In this document: in pieces, positions 8,185 to 16,688 of the stretch
How the letters are laid out: each line of letters opens with the position of its first letter
Numbering within the stretch: the first letter of the stretch is position 1
Source: Sneathiella sedimenti
Lineage (GTDB): Bacteria > Pseudomonadota > Alphaproteobacteria > Sneathiellales > Sneathiellaceae
Assembly (NCBI RefSeq): GCF_017313765.1
Contig: NZ_JAFLNC010000002.1
Location: forward strand, 124,001-188,000
Direction: 5' to 3'
DNA length: 64,000 nucleotides
Program-made: the position numbers and the translations under genes
Notes under the pieces: model-generated
The model's database searches: none
The model's input: the letters and a program-made list of their open reading frames with translations, nothing else
Told to the model about the DNA's origin: nothing

Positions 8185-8965
8185 ATAAAAGGGGGTAAGG
8201 TGTTGCCATTTAGGCGGCAAGCTGGCGCCATTCGGCAAGGCCCGCTTCACGTTTGAGCTTGAAGTTTTGACGACTTTGGAGATGACGTTCCTGATTTAAA
8301 TGGTTGTGGACGGACGAATGAATTGAGACGAATTTTTGTAATGATTTTGTACTTCGGAATTTGGTCATTGCCCGCTCTCGTCGCCGGAAAGGTTGATGCG
8401 AATTTTCCGCTCGATTATTGAGCCAACGTCCAGTCTCTTGGCGGACTTCGTTACCAATCACTTTCATTGCTGCGCCGTAGGAACGGAGCTTATCTGTTAC
8501 AATGATCTTTGGTGAACCATATCGCTTCATGGTTTTCTTCAAAAACCTCATCGCAGCCCTGCGATCCCGCCACTTCGTGACGAAAGCTTCTAGAACTTCT
8601 CCTTCGTTATCAACGGCGCGCCATAGATAATGCAATTCACCGTCGATCCGTACGAAAACCTCATTCAGATGCCATCTCTATTGTGGTGTGTTATGGAGGG
8701 AGGTAGCGCGGGTTTTTCTGATTTCTGCTGTAAATATTGGCCCGAACCGATTCCACCAAACGCGAACCGTTTCATAGCTAACATCGATGCCTCGTTCATG
8801 CAGAAGGTCTTCGACCTGACGTAATGACAATGGATATCGGACATACATCATGACGGCAAGGCGAATGATCTCGGGCGAATTCTTGAAATAACGGAATGGA
8901 TTTTTCATAAGATGATCGTAGATTCCGGATCATCCTCGCTCAAGCCATTTTCCTCTGACAAAGCC
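8157..8965 (-). mobile_element. Second IS6-family insertion sequence
   Basis: About 809 bp bounded by 23-bp imperfect inverted repeats. The left end begins GGCATTGTCAGAGGAAAAT (8157 on) and the right end (8943-8965), read inward, begins GGCTTTGTCAGAGGAAAAT. The 8-bp flanks AGTGCATG and ACAGAGAA differ, so no target duplication. It separates the truncated SRPBCC gene from a dioxygenase. The inverted repeats differ from those of the element at 4344, so this is a different IS type in the same family. Confidence 0.85.
8210..8908 (-). pseudogene. IS6-family transposase with an internal stop and altered catalytic Asp
   Basis: One continuous minus-strand frame of 233 codons from ATG 8906-8908 to the stop at 8210, broken only by TAG at 8678-8680. 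The sequence resumes immediately in the same frame (RWHLNEVFV), so TGG to TAG is likely. N-terminal SLRQVEDLLHERGIDVSYET and C-terminal IIVTDK and NRAENSHQ are typical. The first catalytic position, usually Asp in WHLDE, is Asn here, a second inactivating change. The element should be immobile unless helped in trans. Confidence 0.9.
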
Positions 8966-9112
8966 ACAGAGAAGCATTCAAACTTCAGAGAAATGCTGCA
9001 CTGGCGTAGTGGCAGCAACTTAGTGCGGCATAACGGTATCACTTTTGTGCCATTTTATGCCATACAGAGACGACGTAGCATTCATCTGACAGCACCCTTT
9101 GAACTGATCCGG

Positions 9113-9988
9113 TCAGTCCCGGTTTCTTGATTTCAGAAAAAGGGCCAGTTGTCTGTCGTGACGGCTGATGGCAGATCGTCGGTCGTCATTCAGCCAGGCA
9201 GGCCATCTTGCGCCCTCGCCCGTTGGCTGATCCCCGACAACCGTGACCCGTTGAATGACGCGTTCTTCGGAAAAATCGTTCAACACATAATGCTGGGTGC
9301 ACCGATTATCCCAGATTCCGATGGCGCCTTCCGACCAGCGGTATCGCACCGTGAAACGCGGATTCTGCACCCAGCCTGTCAGAAAGTCGAGTAAGACTGC
9401 ACTTTCTGGCGCATTCATTTCGACGATACGCCGGGTAAAATGCTCATTCACATAGAGCGCTTTCCGGCCCGTTTCGGGGTGAATTCTGACGACCGGATGA
9501 ATGGCCATCTGTTCGGGGTGATTATGCGGTAGCGCATCATGCAGTGCTGTCAATCCGGCACATAATTCTTGGATCGGCGGGGATAACGCATCGAACGCGG
9601 CACAAAGGTTTGCCCACATCGTATCGCCCCCGGTTGCGGGACATTTGACCATGTTCAGAATGGACATCAAAGACGGTTGTTCCTGAAATGTCAGGTCCGT
9701 GTGCCACTCATCGGCTACGCCGCCATTGCTTGCCGCCAGTTCAAAAACTTCCGGATGATCCAGATACGGGTTTTTCAGGTTTGGATGCCCCTCCAGTTTG
9801 CCGAAATGACGCCCAAGGGCGACGTGATCCTCAACAGAGAGATTTTGCTGCGGAAAAAACAGCACCATATGCTCGGCCAACAGACGCCGTATTTCCGCAA
9901 TATCGTTGCTACTAACAGTCGCCAGATCGATGCCCTGTACTTCTGCGCCCAATGCACCGGACAGTCGGTTGATATCCCAGTTTTTCAT
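9113..9988 (-). CDS. TauD/TfdA-family Fe(II)/2-oxoglutarate dioxygenase
   Basis: A 291-aa cytosolic oxygenase. The iron facial triad is visible as H96 and D98 in EWHTDLTF and a distal H233 in WDNRCTQHYVLND; R247 is the likely 2-oxoglutarate anchor. GGDTMWAN and the HPVVR..P..G..ALYVNE stretch match taurine and 2,4-D type dioxygenases. The start at 9988 (MKNWDINRL) has GAGG upstream; a longer frame to 10024 exists. The substrate could be a sulfonate, aryloxyalkanoate or similar. It lies alone on the minus strand inside the island, so it may be cargo unrelated to the tetR operon. Confidence 0.9.
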   Translation of the reverse strand: MKNWDINRLSGALGAEVQGIDLATVSSNDIAEIRRLLAEHMVLFFPQQNLSVEDHVALGRHFGKLEGHPNLKNPYLDHPEVFELAASNGGVADEWHTDLTFQEQPSLMSILNMVKCPATGGDTMWANLCAAFDALSPPIQELCAGLTALHDALPHNHPEQMAIHPVVRIHPETGRKALYVNEHFTRRIVEMNAPESAVLLDFLTGWVQNPRFTVRYRWSEGAIGIWDNRCTQHYVLNDFSEERVIQRVTVVGDQPTGEGARWPAWLNDDRRSAISRHDRQLALFLKSRNRD

Positions 9989-10345
9989 GTCAGCCTCGAT
10001 TTTTTTGTTTAATTGTAACCCCAATCCGCTGATTTGATAAATGTTTCTTTTCGTTGTTAAGGTTTGTGCATTCCTGAATTTAACGTTCGCTGTCCCCCGT
10101 CAGCAGACCTTTTCCGGCCCAACGTAATTGCTCTATTATGTTCCTGTAGTGGAAGTTTACAGAGTTCAAATTTCTCTAGCATACAAGACCACAAACGACC
10201 CCTAGGGGAAATTTGAGTGGTCGTTAGCTGACAACGCCCGTCAGCTCGTTACCTGAAAAGCATCGCATAATTCCTTTTTTTTATTTTAATCATTTTACTG
10301 TGACAACGCCCACCAGCAGTTTCTAGAGTGATGACTGATAAACTG

Positions 10346-10514
10346 TTCCCTGTTCTCGAAAATTATTTCCCTGATAGGAACTTAATTTTCCCTGATAATT
10401 TTCTTGCGGAAATTGAAGAAACATTAATAAAAATAGGGAGTTACCTCGGAGACACGGCTGATTTTGGGTCAAAATCGCCAAAAATCCCTGTTTTTTCCCT
10501 GTTAAACAGGGAAA
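10346..10514 (+). repeat. TTCCCTG repeat cluster ending in a palindrome
   Basis: TTCCCTG occurs at 10346, 10367, 10388 and 10495. The first three are spaced exactly 21 bp apart, two helical turns. The last is one arm of a perfect odd-centred palindrome, TTTCCCTGTT and AACAGGGAAA around one A (10494-10514). The block is AT-rich and an open frame across it has no recognisable protein similarity. It sits directly before the right-hand direct repeat and could be a recombinase or other protein binding array. Confidence 0.6.
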
Positions 10515-10550
10515 TTTGCAGAGACAGGTTCGCATGAGACTGCTACCTCC

Positions 10551-10627
10551 ACCACTTATTCATAGGCGAACCTGGATCCAGTCCGGGTTCGCCCCTGAAT
10601 CCCGCAGAACCAGGCCTTTCGGAGTTA
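10551..10627 (+). repeat. Right copy of the 77-nt direct repeat
   Basis: Same orientation and length as 4018-4094, with the inverted-repeat arms now imperfect. It is preceded by GGTTC and then CTACCTCCACCA (10528-10553), reminiscent of a tRNA T-loop and CCA end. The two copies bound about 6.5 kb of accessory DNA. Confidence 0.7.
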
Positions 10628-10640
10628 CCCGGGTATTGAA

Positions 10641-10818
10641 GGAATCGGCGCGGGTTGTTCGGATTTCTTCCCCAAACACTGGCCCGAACCGACGCCTCAC
10701 GACGCACACCGTGTTATAGCAAATATCCGCACATTGTTGATTGGGAGGTTTTCGACCTAAAGCAATGACAGGCGACATTTTCAAGTGAAGCCTTGAAATG
10801 GTGGAAGGGATTTTTCAT
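10641..10818 (-). pseudogene. N-terminal remnant of an IS6-family transposase
   Basis: Minus-strand similarity to the first 70 codons of the transposase at 8210-8908: MKNPFHHFK (from 10818), then in another frame RRRFGPVFGEEIRTTRADS against RFGPIFTAEIRKTRATS. At least one frameshift is needed and nothing matches further downstream. It marks the right edge of the island-like segment. Confidence 0.72.
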
Positions 10819-11004
10819 CGAAAAATCAGGAATTCAGACTGCTTATTACTCAAGATTTATGACTGGCAACACCAGGGTGTGCCGATAATTCACTGCATTA
10901 TTTATGAGCATTTCAGTCTAGTAATTAATCAATAATCGCGTAATAGCAGTGACTTAAATGATAATTTCTATAAAAATGTAACTACTATAGTAGTAAATAC
11001 GACA

Positions 11005-11021
11005 TTGGCATGCTTCTTGCT
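11005..11021 (+). promoter_or_regulatory. Sigma-54 (-24/-12) promoter for the first binding protein
   Basis: TTGGCATGCTTCTTGCT has the invariant GG and GC with exactly 10 bases between them. The preceding 17 bases (ATAGT...TACGAC) are conserved at the second such promoter (13442). A 14-bp palindrome ACTACTATAGTAGT (10981-10994) and a dyad near 10864-10883 lie upstream and could bind an activator. Sigma-54 control implies an enhancer-binding protein, possibly NtrC under nitrogen limitation. Confidence 0.72.
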
Positions 11022-11091
11022 GTGTTTTCCGGGATTGGCCGGCTGTCGCCGAGCTGACACTGGAAGGCATTTATCAGGAAGGATGGAGAAA

Positions 11092-12297
11092 ATGGTGAAG
11101 GGGTTTTTAAATCGTCTCAAGTTGGCGACCGCCGCGGTGGGCGTGGTCACTCTCGGCTTGGTGACGCAAGGTGTAGCGGCGGATGGTGTTGTAAAGATCG
11201 GTGCTCCCTTGGCGCTTTCCGGTGGTCTCGCGGCGGAAGGGGCAAAACAGAAGCTCGCATATGATCTGTGGCTTGCGCGGGTTAATGCGGATAGCGGCAT
11301 CAATGTCGGTGGCGTGAAGATGCCGGTGGAGCTGATCACTTATGACTATCAGACCGACGGCAAGCGGGCCAGCCAGCTGGCCGAGAAGCTGATTATTGAT
11401 GATAAGGTTGACTTTTTAACCGCTCCATTCGGGTCCGGGCATTCCAAGATCACCGCTGGGGTGGCGGAACGATACGGCATTCCAATTATTGCAGTGGCAT
11501 CTTCCGAGCCAGTCCATAACCAGGGCTTCAAGAACCTCTTTGGAACCCTCGCACCATCTGGTGGCCTAATTGACGGCATGCTGGATTTGTTCCTGAAAAA
11601 GAAACCAGACACAAAGAAAATCGCCATCTACGGCCGAGATGACGTTTTTCCAAAAATCATGGCGACCCTGATGTCGAAGGGGGCGACCGCACGCGGCCTT
11701 GAGGTCGTTTATGAGGAGCTGTACCCGGTCGGAACGCTGGATCACGCGACGGCTACGGTAGGTATGCGCTCCGCCGAGCCGGACTGGATTTATGTCACCG
11801 GATATACAGAAGATCTGGTGCTGGTCCGCAAGCAGATGGCAGAGCAGGGCGCCAGCGCGCCAATCATTACGATGATTACCGGCCCGGCATATCGTGAGTT
11901 TGTCGAAAACCTTGGTCCGCTTGCGGAAAACATCACGAGCGCAACATGGTGGCATTATTCCGCTGCCTATACCGGCGACGATGTGTTCGGTACGACACAG
12001 GCGTTCTATGATGCGGTTAAAGACGCCTCTGGTGAAGAGCCGGACTATGTTCACGCATCCTCTGCCGCTGCTATGATCGCCCTGCAAAAAGCAATTGAAA
12101 CAGCAGGATCCCTGGACAGGGATGCGGTTCGCAAAGCACTTCAAGAGCTTAAAATCCAGACGTTCTATGGTCCCATAAGTTTTCGTGAAGACGGCCTGAA
12201 CGATAACCGCAATCTTCCCATTATCCAGATTCAGGATGGCAAGCCAGTTATTTTGGCTCCTGCTGATCTTACAACGTCGGAAATGCGGTTGAACTAG
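11092..12297 (+). CDS. Periplasmic binding protein of a Liv-type ABC importer (copy 1)
   Basis: Type I periplasmic binding protein of about 401 aa. The start at 11092 has AGGAAGG 9 bases upstream; ATG 11083 is an alternative. An N-terminal signal peptide ends near GVAA-DGVVKIG. The mature part begins with the typical VKIGAPLALSGGLA strand and has the DYQTDGKRA loop. It is a close paralogue of the protein at 13531: both share GRDDVFPK and MITGPAYREF-like segments. Liv-family proteins bind branched amino acids, urea, amides or aromatic acids, and the ligand is unknown here. It is read from a sigma-54 promoter and is followed by the PhyH gene. Confidence 0.9.
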   Translation: MVKGFLNRLKLATAAVGVVTLGLVTQGVAADGVVKIGAPLALSGGLAAEGAKQKLAYDLWLARVNADSGINVGGVKMPVELITYDYQTDGKRASQLAEKLIIDDKVDFLTAPFGSGHSKITAGVAERYGIPIIAVASSEPVHNQGFKNLFGTLAPSGGLIDGMLDLFLKKKPDTKKIAIYGRDDVFPKIMATLMSKGATARGLEVVYEELYPVGTLDHATATVGMRSAEPDWIYVTGYTEDLVLVRKQMAEQGASAPIITMITGPAYREFVENLGPLAENITSATWWHYSAAYTGDDVFGTTQAFYDAVKDASGEEPDYVHASSAAAMIALQKAIETAGSLDRDAVRKALQELKIQTFYGPISFREDGLNDNRNLPIIQIQDGKPVILAPADLTTSEMRLN

Positions 12298-12322
12298 TAT
12301 CTCGAGATCAAGGATTACAATA

Positions 12323-13150
12323 ATGAGTGGATACCTGACACCAGAGGAAGTGGCGGCTTTCGAGCGTGATGGATACTTTATGAAGAAGCGAGCAATTTCA
12401 GAAGCCCATGCGTTGGATTGCCGCCGCCGACTTGAGGCGATGGAAGAGAGCCTTCAGGAGGAATGCAACAAGCGCATGAAAATCAAAGCGCATGTTGTCT
12501 CCCCCTGGATGGTCGATTTGGCGCGTAACCCGATTATTCTGGATGCGGTTGAATCGCTTCTCGGTCCAAATATCATGCTATTTGGCTCTTCCATGTTTGC
12601 AAAGGCCGCGCAGAGCGACAGGTTCGTGTCCTGGCATCAGGATTCAGCCTACTATGGTTTATCGCCGAATGACTCGGTGACGGTCTGGCTTGCCTTTACG
12701 CCCAGTAATAAGGGAAATGGGGGGCTTCGCGTACTTCCAGGATCGCAGCAAGGCGATAATATGGAGCATGACGAAACCTATGACCCCAAGAACCTTCTTG
12801 CAAAAGGTCAGACAATTCGTGGCGTGGATGACGATAGAGCCGTTTATCTGGAATTGGAGCCGGGTGAGTTTTCCATCCATCATGTCAAGACAGCCCATGG
12901 CAGCCTTGGTAATTTTTCCGATGATCGCCGGATCGGATTGGCATTTTTCTATATCGGAGCTCATGTGGACTCTACACTCGGGCGACGCACCGCACTGCAG
13001 GTTCGCGGAGAGGATCAGTTTAATTACTGGGATGAGGATCCACTGCCACGCTATGACATGGATCCGGTCACCCTCGATTTCCTCACCAATATGTGGACGC
13101 AGTACCAAAGCAAGGAGGTCCAGCAAGCAGCGAAGGCTGGTAAACTCTAA
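12323..13150 (+). CDS. Phytanoyl-CoA dioxygenase (PhyH) family protein
   Basis: A 275-aa Fe(II)/2-oxoglutarate oxygenase. The metal ligands are visible: H105 and D107 in FVSWHQDSAYYGL and H192 in TAHGSLGNFSDDRR, where the following Arg should hold 2-oxoglutarate. GGLRVLPGSQ is a standard PhyH segment. Family members hydroxylate very different small molecules, so no substrate is named. It lies 25 bases after the binding-protein gene, in the same sigma-54-driven unit, and a strong terminator follows, so binding protein and oxygenase form a two-gene transcript. The imported ligand may be its substrate, which is inference. Confidence 0.88.
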   Translation: MSGYLTPEEVAAFERDGYFMKKRAISEAHALDCRRRLEAMEESLQEECNKRMKIKAHVVSPWMVDLARNPIILDAVESLLGPNIMLFGSSMFAKAAQSDRFVSWHQDSAYYGLSPNDSVTVWLAFTPSNKGNGGLRVLPGSQQGDNMEHDETYDPKNLLAKGQTIRGVDDDRAVYLELEPGEFSIHHVKTAHGSLGNFSDDRRIGLAFFYIGAHVDSTLGRRTALQVRGEDQFNYWDEDPLPRYDMDPVTLDFLTNMWTQYQSKEVQQAAKAGKL

Positions 13151-13254
13151 CTGCTTTTTACAGGGCATTTAATTGAATTAATTGCGCAAAACTTCCAATC
13201 AGAAGTACAGCGCTAAGCAACTACATAGCTGGATACGTTTATTCGGTGTTTGGG

Positions 13255-13297
13255 AAAAGTGGGCGGGTCGTACGACAGAAAACCGCCCACTTTTTTT
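13255..13297 (+). terminator. Rho-independent terminator after PhyH
   Basis: AAAAGTGGGCGG (13255-13266) pairs with CCGCCCACTTTT (13283-13294), and seven T follow the stem start. It ends the binding protein-PhyH transcript before the second sigma-54 promoter. The rest of the 13151-13530 gap holds a CATGATCATG palindrome (13342-13351) and the promoter at 13442. Confidence 0.88.
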
Positions 13298-13441
13298 GTG
13301 CGAAATTCGATTTCCTCCATCCCGACTTTCGTTGCTCATTTCATGATCATGCGAACAAAAAATGGCTAAAAATTAGACAAATTTCAATGCCTTAAAACCT
13401 CCTGTCTTAAAATTTCGGTTATGATAGTTGTAGTTACGACT

Positions 13442-13458
13442 TTGGCATATCTCTTGCT
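13442..13458 (+). promoter_or_regulatory. Sigma-54 (-24/-12) promoter for the second binding protein
   Basis: TTGGCATATCTCTTGCT, again with GG and GC 10 bases apart. The upstream 17 bases match those at 11005 in about 14 positions. The pair of near-identical promoters suggests duplication of promoter plus gene and shared control. Confidence 0.74.
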
Positions 13459-13530
13459 AGTTCTTGGGCGAGACACTGCCTTGGACACCGCCGTCCGGGG
13501 ATTTATTAGGTAAGAAAGAAAGGGATGGTT

Positions 13531-14745
13531 ATGGAAATGACACTCAAAAGAAGTTTGACGGTCGCCGCCGTGGCAATGGGTATGGCGATGGCCGGAAGCA
13601 TGAGCGTCGCCGCTGCGGATGATGATACGCTGGTGATCGGTGCGCCCCTGGCCTTGACGGGTGGCTTGGCCGATGAAGGGAAGAAGCAGAAGGACGTCTG
13701 GAAGCTGTGGCTCGATAAAATCAATGCAGCCGGTGGTATCGATGTGGCCGGCAAGAAAATGCAGGTCAAATTCGTTGAATATGACTATCAGACGGATGGC
13801 AAACGCGCCGGACAGCTGGCTGAAAAACTGATTACCGATGATGGTGTGGATGTTCTGATGGCGCCTTTCGGCTCCGGTCACACGAAAATCATTGCCGCCG
13901 TGGCAGAACGTTATCAGGTCCCGATGCTGGCCTGCGTTGCTTCCTCCGTTTCCGTTTATGACCAGGGATTTAAATATCTCTTTGGAACCTTGGCGCCCAA
14001 TACTGGCATGACGGAATCCATGGTCGAATTCTTTAAGGAGAAAAATCCAGACCTGAAGAAGGTCGCGGTTTATGGCCGGGATGACGTGTTCCCGAAATCC
14101 ATGGCAACGGCCTTGGCGAACTCAGCAGAAACTGGCGGCCTCGATGTTGTGTATAACGAACTTTACGCCGTTGGTACAATGGATCACTCAGCGGCTATTT
14201 CTGCCATAAAATCGGCGGACCCGGATTGGGTTTACATGACCGGCTATACGCAGGACCTGATCCTGGGTCGCAAGCAGCTGGCTGATATGGGCGTAAGCGC
14301 CCCGATCGTCACCATGGTGACGGGGCCGGCCTATCGTGAATTCACTGAAGGCCTGGGGAAACTGGCCGACGGGATCACAAGTTCGACCTGGTGGCATCAC
14401 TCAACAGCCTACACCGATGCAGTTGGGGCATGGAGCTCCACCGCTGATTTCTATGAAGACTTCACAGCCGCGTATAAATCTGATCCGGATTATATAGCTG
14501 CGTCATGTGCCGCAGCGGCGGACGTTCTTGTGAATGCTGTTAAGGTCGCGGGTTCCAAGGATAAACAGGCGGTGCGCGATGCTTTGGCAGCAACGGATAT
14601 CCTGACATTCTATGGCCCAATTGACTTTGGCGACAACGGAATGAATCAGGGCCGGGAAATGCCCATCATTCAGGTGCAGGGAGAAGACATTAAAGTTCTC
14701 TACCCCGAGTCAATCGTGAACGCTGACATGAAAATGATCAAGTAA
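13531..14745 (+). CDS. Periplasmic binding protein of a Liv-type ABC importer (copy 2)
   Basis: Type I periplasmic binding protein, about 404 aa, with a signal peptide ending near SVAAA-DDDTL. The mature start VIGAPLALTGGLADEG parallels copy 1. Shared segments include DYQTDGKRAGQLAEKLI and VYGRDDVFPK. ATG 13531 has AGGG upstream; ATG 13525 and ATG 13537 are possible too. This copy is followed, after a hairpin, by the permease and ATPase genes, so it is the main partner; copy 1 may widen the ligand range of the same transporter. Ligand unknown. Confidence 0.9.
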   Translation: MEMTLKRSLTVAAVAMGMAMAGSMSVAAADDDTLVIGAPLALTGGLADEGKKQKDVWKLWLDKINAAGGIDVAGKKMQVKFVEYDYQTDGKRAGQLAEKLITDDGVDVLMAPFGSGHTKIIAAVAERYQVPMLACVASSVSVYDQGFKYLFGTLAPNTGMTESMVEFFKEKNPDLKKVAVYGRDDVFPKSMATALANSAETGGLDVVYNELYAVGTMDHSAAISAIKSADPDWVYMTGYTQDLILGRKQLADMGVSAPIVTMVTGPAYREFTEGLGKLADGITSSTWWHHSTAYTDAVGAWSSTADFYEDFTAAYKSDPDYIAASCAAAADVLVNAVKVAGSKDKQAVRDALAATDILTFYGPIDFGDNGMNQGREMPIIQVQGEDIKVLYPESIVNADMKMIK

Positions 14746-14760
14746 GCCTCGTCCAAATCT

Positions 14761-14797
14761 GACCGGTCGGGTAACGGAAAAGAAACCCCGACCGGTC
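14761..14797 (+). terminator. Intercistronic hairpin between binding protein and permease
   Basis: GACCGGTCGG (14761-14770) and CCGACCGGTC (14788-14797) form a strong stem without a T-tract. In Liv-like operons such structures usually attenuate downstream expression or stabilise the upstream mRNA, giving excess binding protein. An equivalent hairpin lies at 46334. Confidence 0.7.
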
Positions 14798-14853
14798 TCA
14801 CGACACAGTAATTTACTTCGCCCACCTGCGAGCATTTCTGGGAAACAATCACA

Positions 14854-15714
14854 GTGGACATCATACAAATACTACTCAACGGCATTGTACTGGGATCACT
14901 CTACGCCTGTATCGCCATCGGCTTTTCGCTGGTCTGGGGCGTGTTGAATATCATCAATATGCTGCATGGGTCTTTCATCATTCTCGGTGGATACCTCGCG
15001 TTTTTTGCGTGGCAATATTCGCACATAAACCCCATTTTCCTGCTGCCTATCATCGCCACGTTGCTGTTCGGCCTGGGTTACCTTTTACAATATTTTTTCA
15101 TCAACAAGGTTGTCATGTCACCTGTGCTGACGACCCTGACGCTGACCTTTGGTCTCGACATGATCCTCTACAATCTGATGACCGTCTTTTTCACAGCCAC
15201 TCCGCGAAGGGTAACCCTAGACCTCGGGTCATTGAACCTGGGGGATATGTACCTTCCCGTTGACCGTTTGATGGGCATGGGGCTGGCGCTGCTCCTGACC
15301 GGCTTGCTTTTCCTGGTGATGCGGGCGTCAAAAATCGGTCGGGCAATCGTCGCCGTCCGCATGGACCGGCAGGCCGCCACTTTGATGGGCATTCGCGTGA
15401 ATAACGTTTATGCCATCACCTTTGGAATAGGGGCTTTCATGGCCGGTGCCGCGGGGGTCATCTTTTCCTTGGTTTTCCCGATCACGACGAACCTGACCGG
15501 CACCTTCCTTGGCAAGGCCTTTGTCATCTGCGTGATTGGCGGCCTTGGCAGTGTGCCCGGCGCCTTGATCGGCGGGATAGCCTTGGGCCTCATTGAGAGC
15601 TTCGCCGGCTACACGATCGGCCCGCAAAACGCGACGACGGTTGGCTTTGTCCTCATGTTATTTCTTTTGATTGTCCGGCCAACAGGTCTTGTTGGCGTTA
15701 AGGGATACGAGTAA
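14854..15714 (+). CDS. Liv-type ABC permease, LivH-like
   Basis: A 286-aa inner-membrane permease with about eight hydrophobic segments. The opening LLNGIVLGSLYACIAIGFSL and the LNIINMLHGSFIILGGYL loop are family hallmarks, as is VIGGLGSVPGALIGGIALGL near the C-terminus (the ATPase-coupling region). The start is GTG at 14854 with a weak GGGAAA upstream. Its TAA shares one base with the next ATG. It forms the membrane channel with the LivM-like partner. Confidence 0.92.
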   Translation: MDIIQILLNGIVLGSLYACIAIGFSLVWGVLNIINMLHGSFIILGGYLAFFAWQYSHINPIFLLPIIATLLFGLGYLLQYFFINKVVMSPVLTTLTLTFGLDMILYNLMTVFFTATPRRVTLDLGSLNLGDMYLPVDRLMGMGLALLLTGLLFLVMRASKIGRAIVAVRMDRQAATLMGIRVNNVYAITFGIGAFMAGAAGVIFSLVFPITTNLTGTFLGKAFVICVIGGLGSVPGALIGGIALGLIESFAGYTIGPQNATTVGFVLMLFLLIVRPTGLVGVKGYE

Positions 15715-16688
15715 TGAAACAGTTCCTTTATTTTGGCGCCTTCGCGCTCTGGATCGTGATGATTGCGGCCACACCACTGTTGGCTGACAATTACACAATC
15801 CGGGTTGCTATCTCCATTGCCATGTTCTCGGCAATGGCGGTTTCCTGGAATTTTATCGGTGGCTTTACCGGTTATCCCTCCTTCTCGACGGCGGCCTTTT
15901 TCGGCCTTGGATGCTATGCTGGCGCCCTGGCGCAGCGGAACGGTGTTCCCTTGGTCCTGGCCTGGGTCTTTGCGACATTGTTTGTGGCAGTCTTTGCCGC
16001 GATGCTGGGGGCGATTATCCTGCGCCTGAAGGGGCATTATTTTGCTATCGGCTCTATCGCGATTGTCGACCTGACACGTTTGATAACTTCATCATGGGGA
16101 AGCTTGACAGGGGGCGGCGATGGATTGAATGTCCCGCTTTTGCAAGGCAATCCGCAGGAGGTTTCGGCACTTGTCCTGTACGTCATGCTGACCATTTTGA
16201 TTATTGCCTTCCTGACGTCCATCTATGTGGATCGATCGCGGCTTGGCTTCGGGCTTAAATGCATCAGCCAGAATGAAGACGCGGCGGACATGGTCGGGGT
16301 CAATACGACCTCCTTCAAGATCGTTGCCTATACCTTGTCGGCCGTGTTCTGCGGTGCGATTGGGGCGGTCTATGCCTCCTGGGTGGGTTATATCGACCCA
16401 ACTGACAGTTTCTCCATCCTGCTGACCCTGAAAGTGCCGGTTATGGTGTTGCTGGGCGGCGCAGGCACGTTGCTTGGTCCGGTTTTGGGCGCCGGCGTGT
16501 TCGTTCTGCTGGAAGAAGTCTTCTGGGCCAACTTCCTTGAATGGAACCGGGCGATCCTCGGTGGGATTATCGTATTCCTGATCTTCTTCCTGCCCAACGG
16601 TTTGCTGAAAATCCAGTATCGCGATCTGTTCAAAAAGCTGATGGACAAAATAGGTGATGCCCCCAAACAAGTGGAGAAGAGTTCATGA
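15714..16688 (+). CDS. Liv-type ABC permease, LivM-like
   Basis: A 324-aa multi-pass membrane protein. VSWNFIGGFTGYPSFSTAAFFGLGCY and LRLKGHYFAIGSIAI match the LivM group, as does the VLLGGAGTLLGPVLGAGVFV coupling segment. It partners the LivH-like permease. The start overlaps the livH-like stop by one base (TAATG), and the stop overlaps the ATPase start (ATGA), so the four-gene set is translationally coupled. Confidence 0.92.
   Translation: MKQFLYFGAFALWIVMIAATPLLADNYTIRVAISIAMFSAMAVSWNFIGGFTGYPSFSTAAFFGLGCYAGALAQRNGVPLVLAWVFATLFVAVFAAMLGAIILRLKGHYFAIGSIAIVDLTRLITSSWGSLTGGGDGLNVPLLQGNPQEVSALVLYVMLTILIIAFLTSIYVDRSRLGFGLKCISQNEDAADMVGVNTTSFKIVAYTLSAVFCGAIGAVYASWVGYIDPTDSFSILLTLKVPVMVLLGGAGTLLGPVLGAGVFVLLEEVFWANFLEWNRAILGGIIVFLIFFLPNGLLKIQYRDLFKKLMDKIGDAPKQVEKSS

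Noticed and set aside
10346-10514. CRISPR-like array of short repeats
   Set aside because: Repeats are only 7 bp, the spacers are 14 bp and there are no cas genes.
10328-10537. A 69-codon frame over the TTCCCTG cluster
   Set aside because: The sequence is built from short DNA repeats and resembles no protein. The DNA pattern explains it better.
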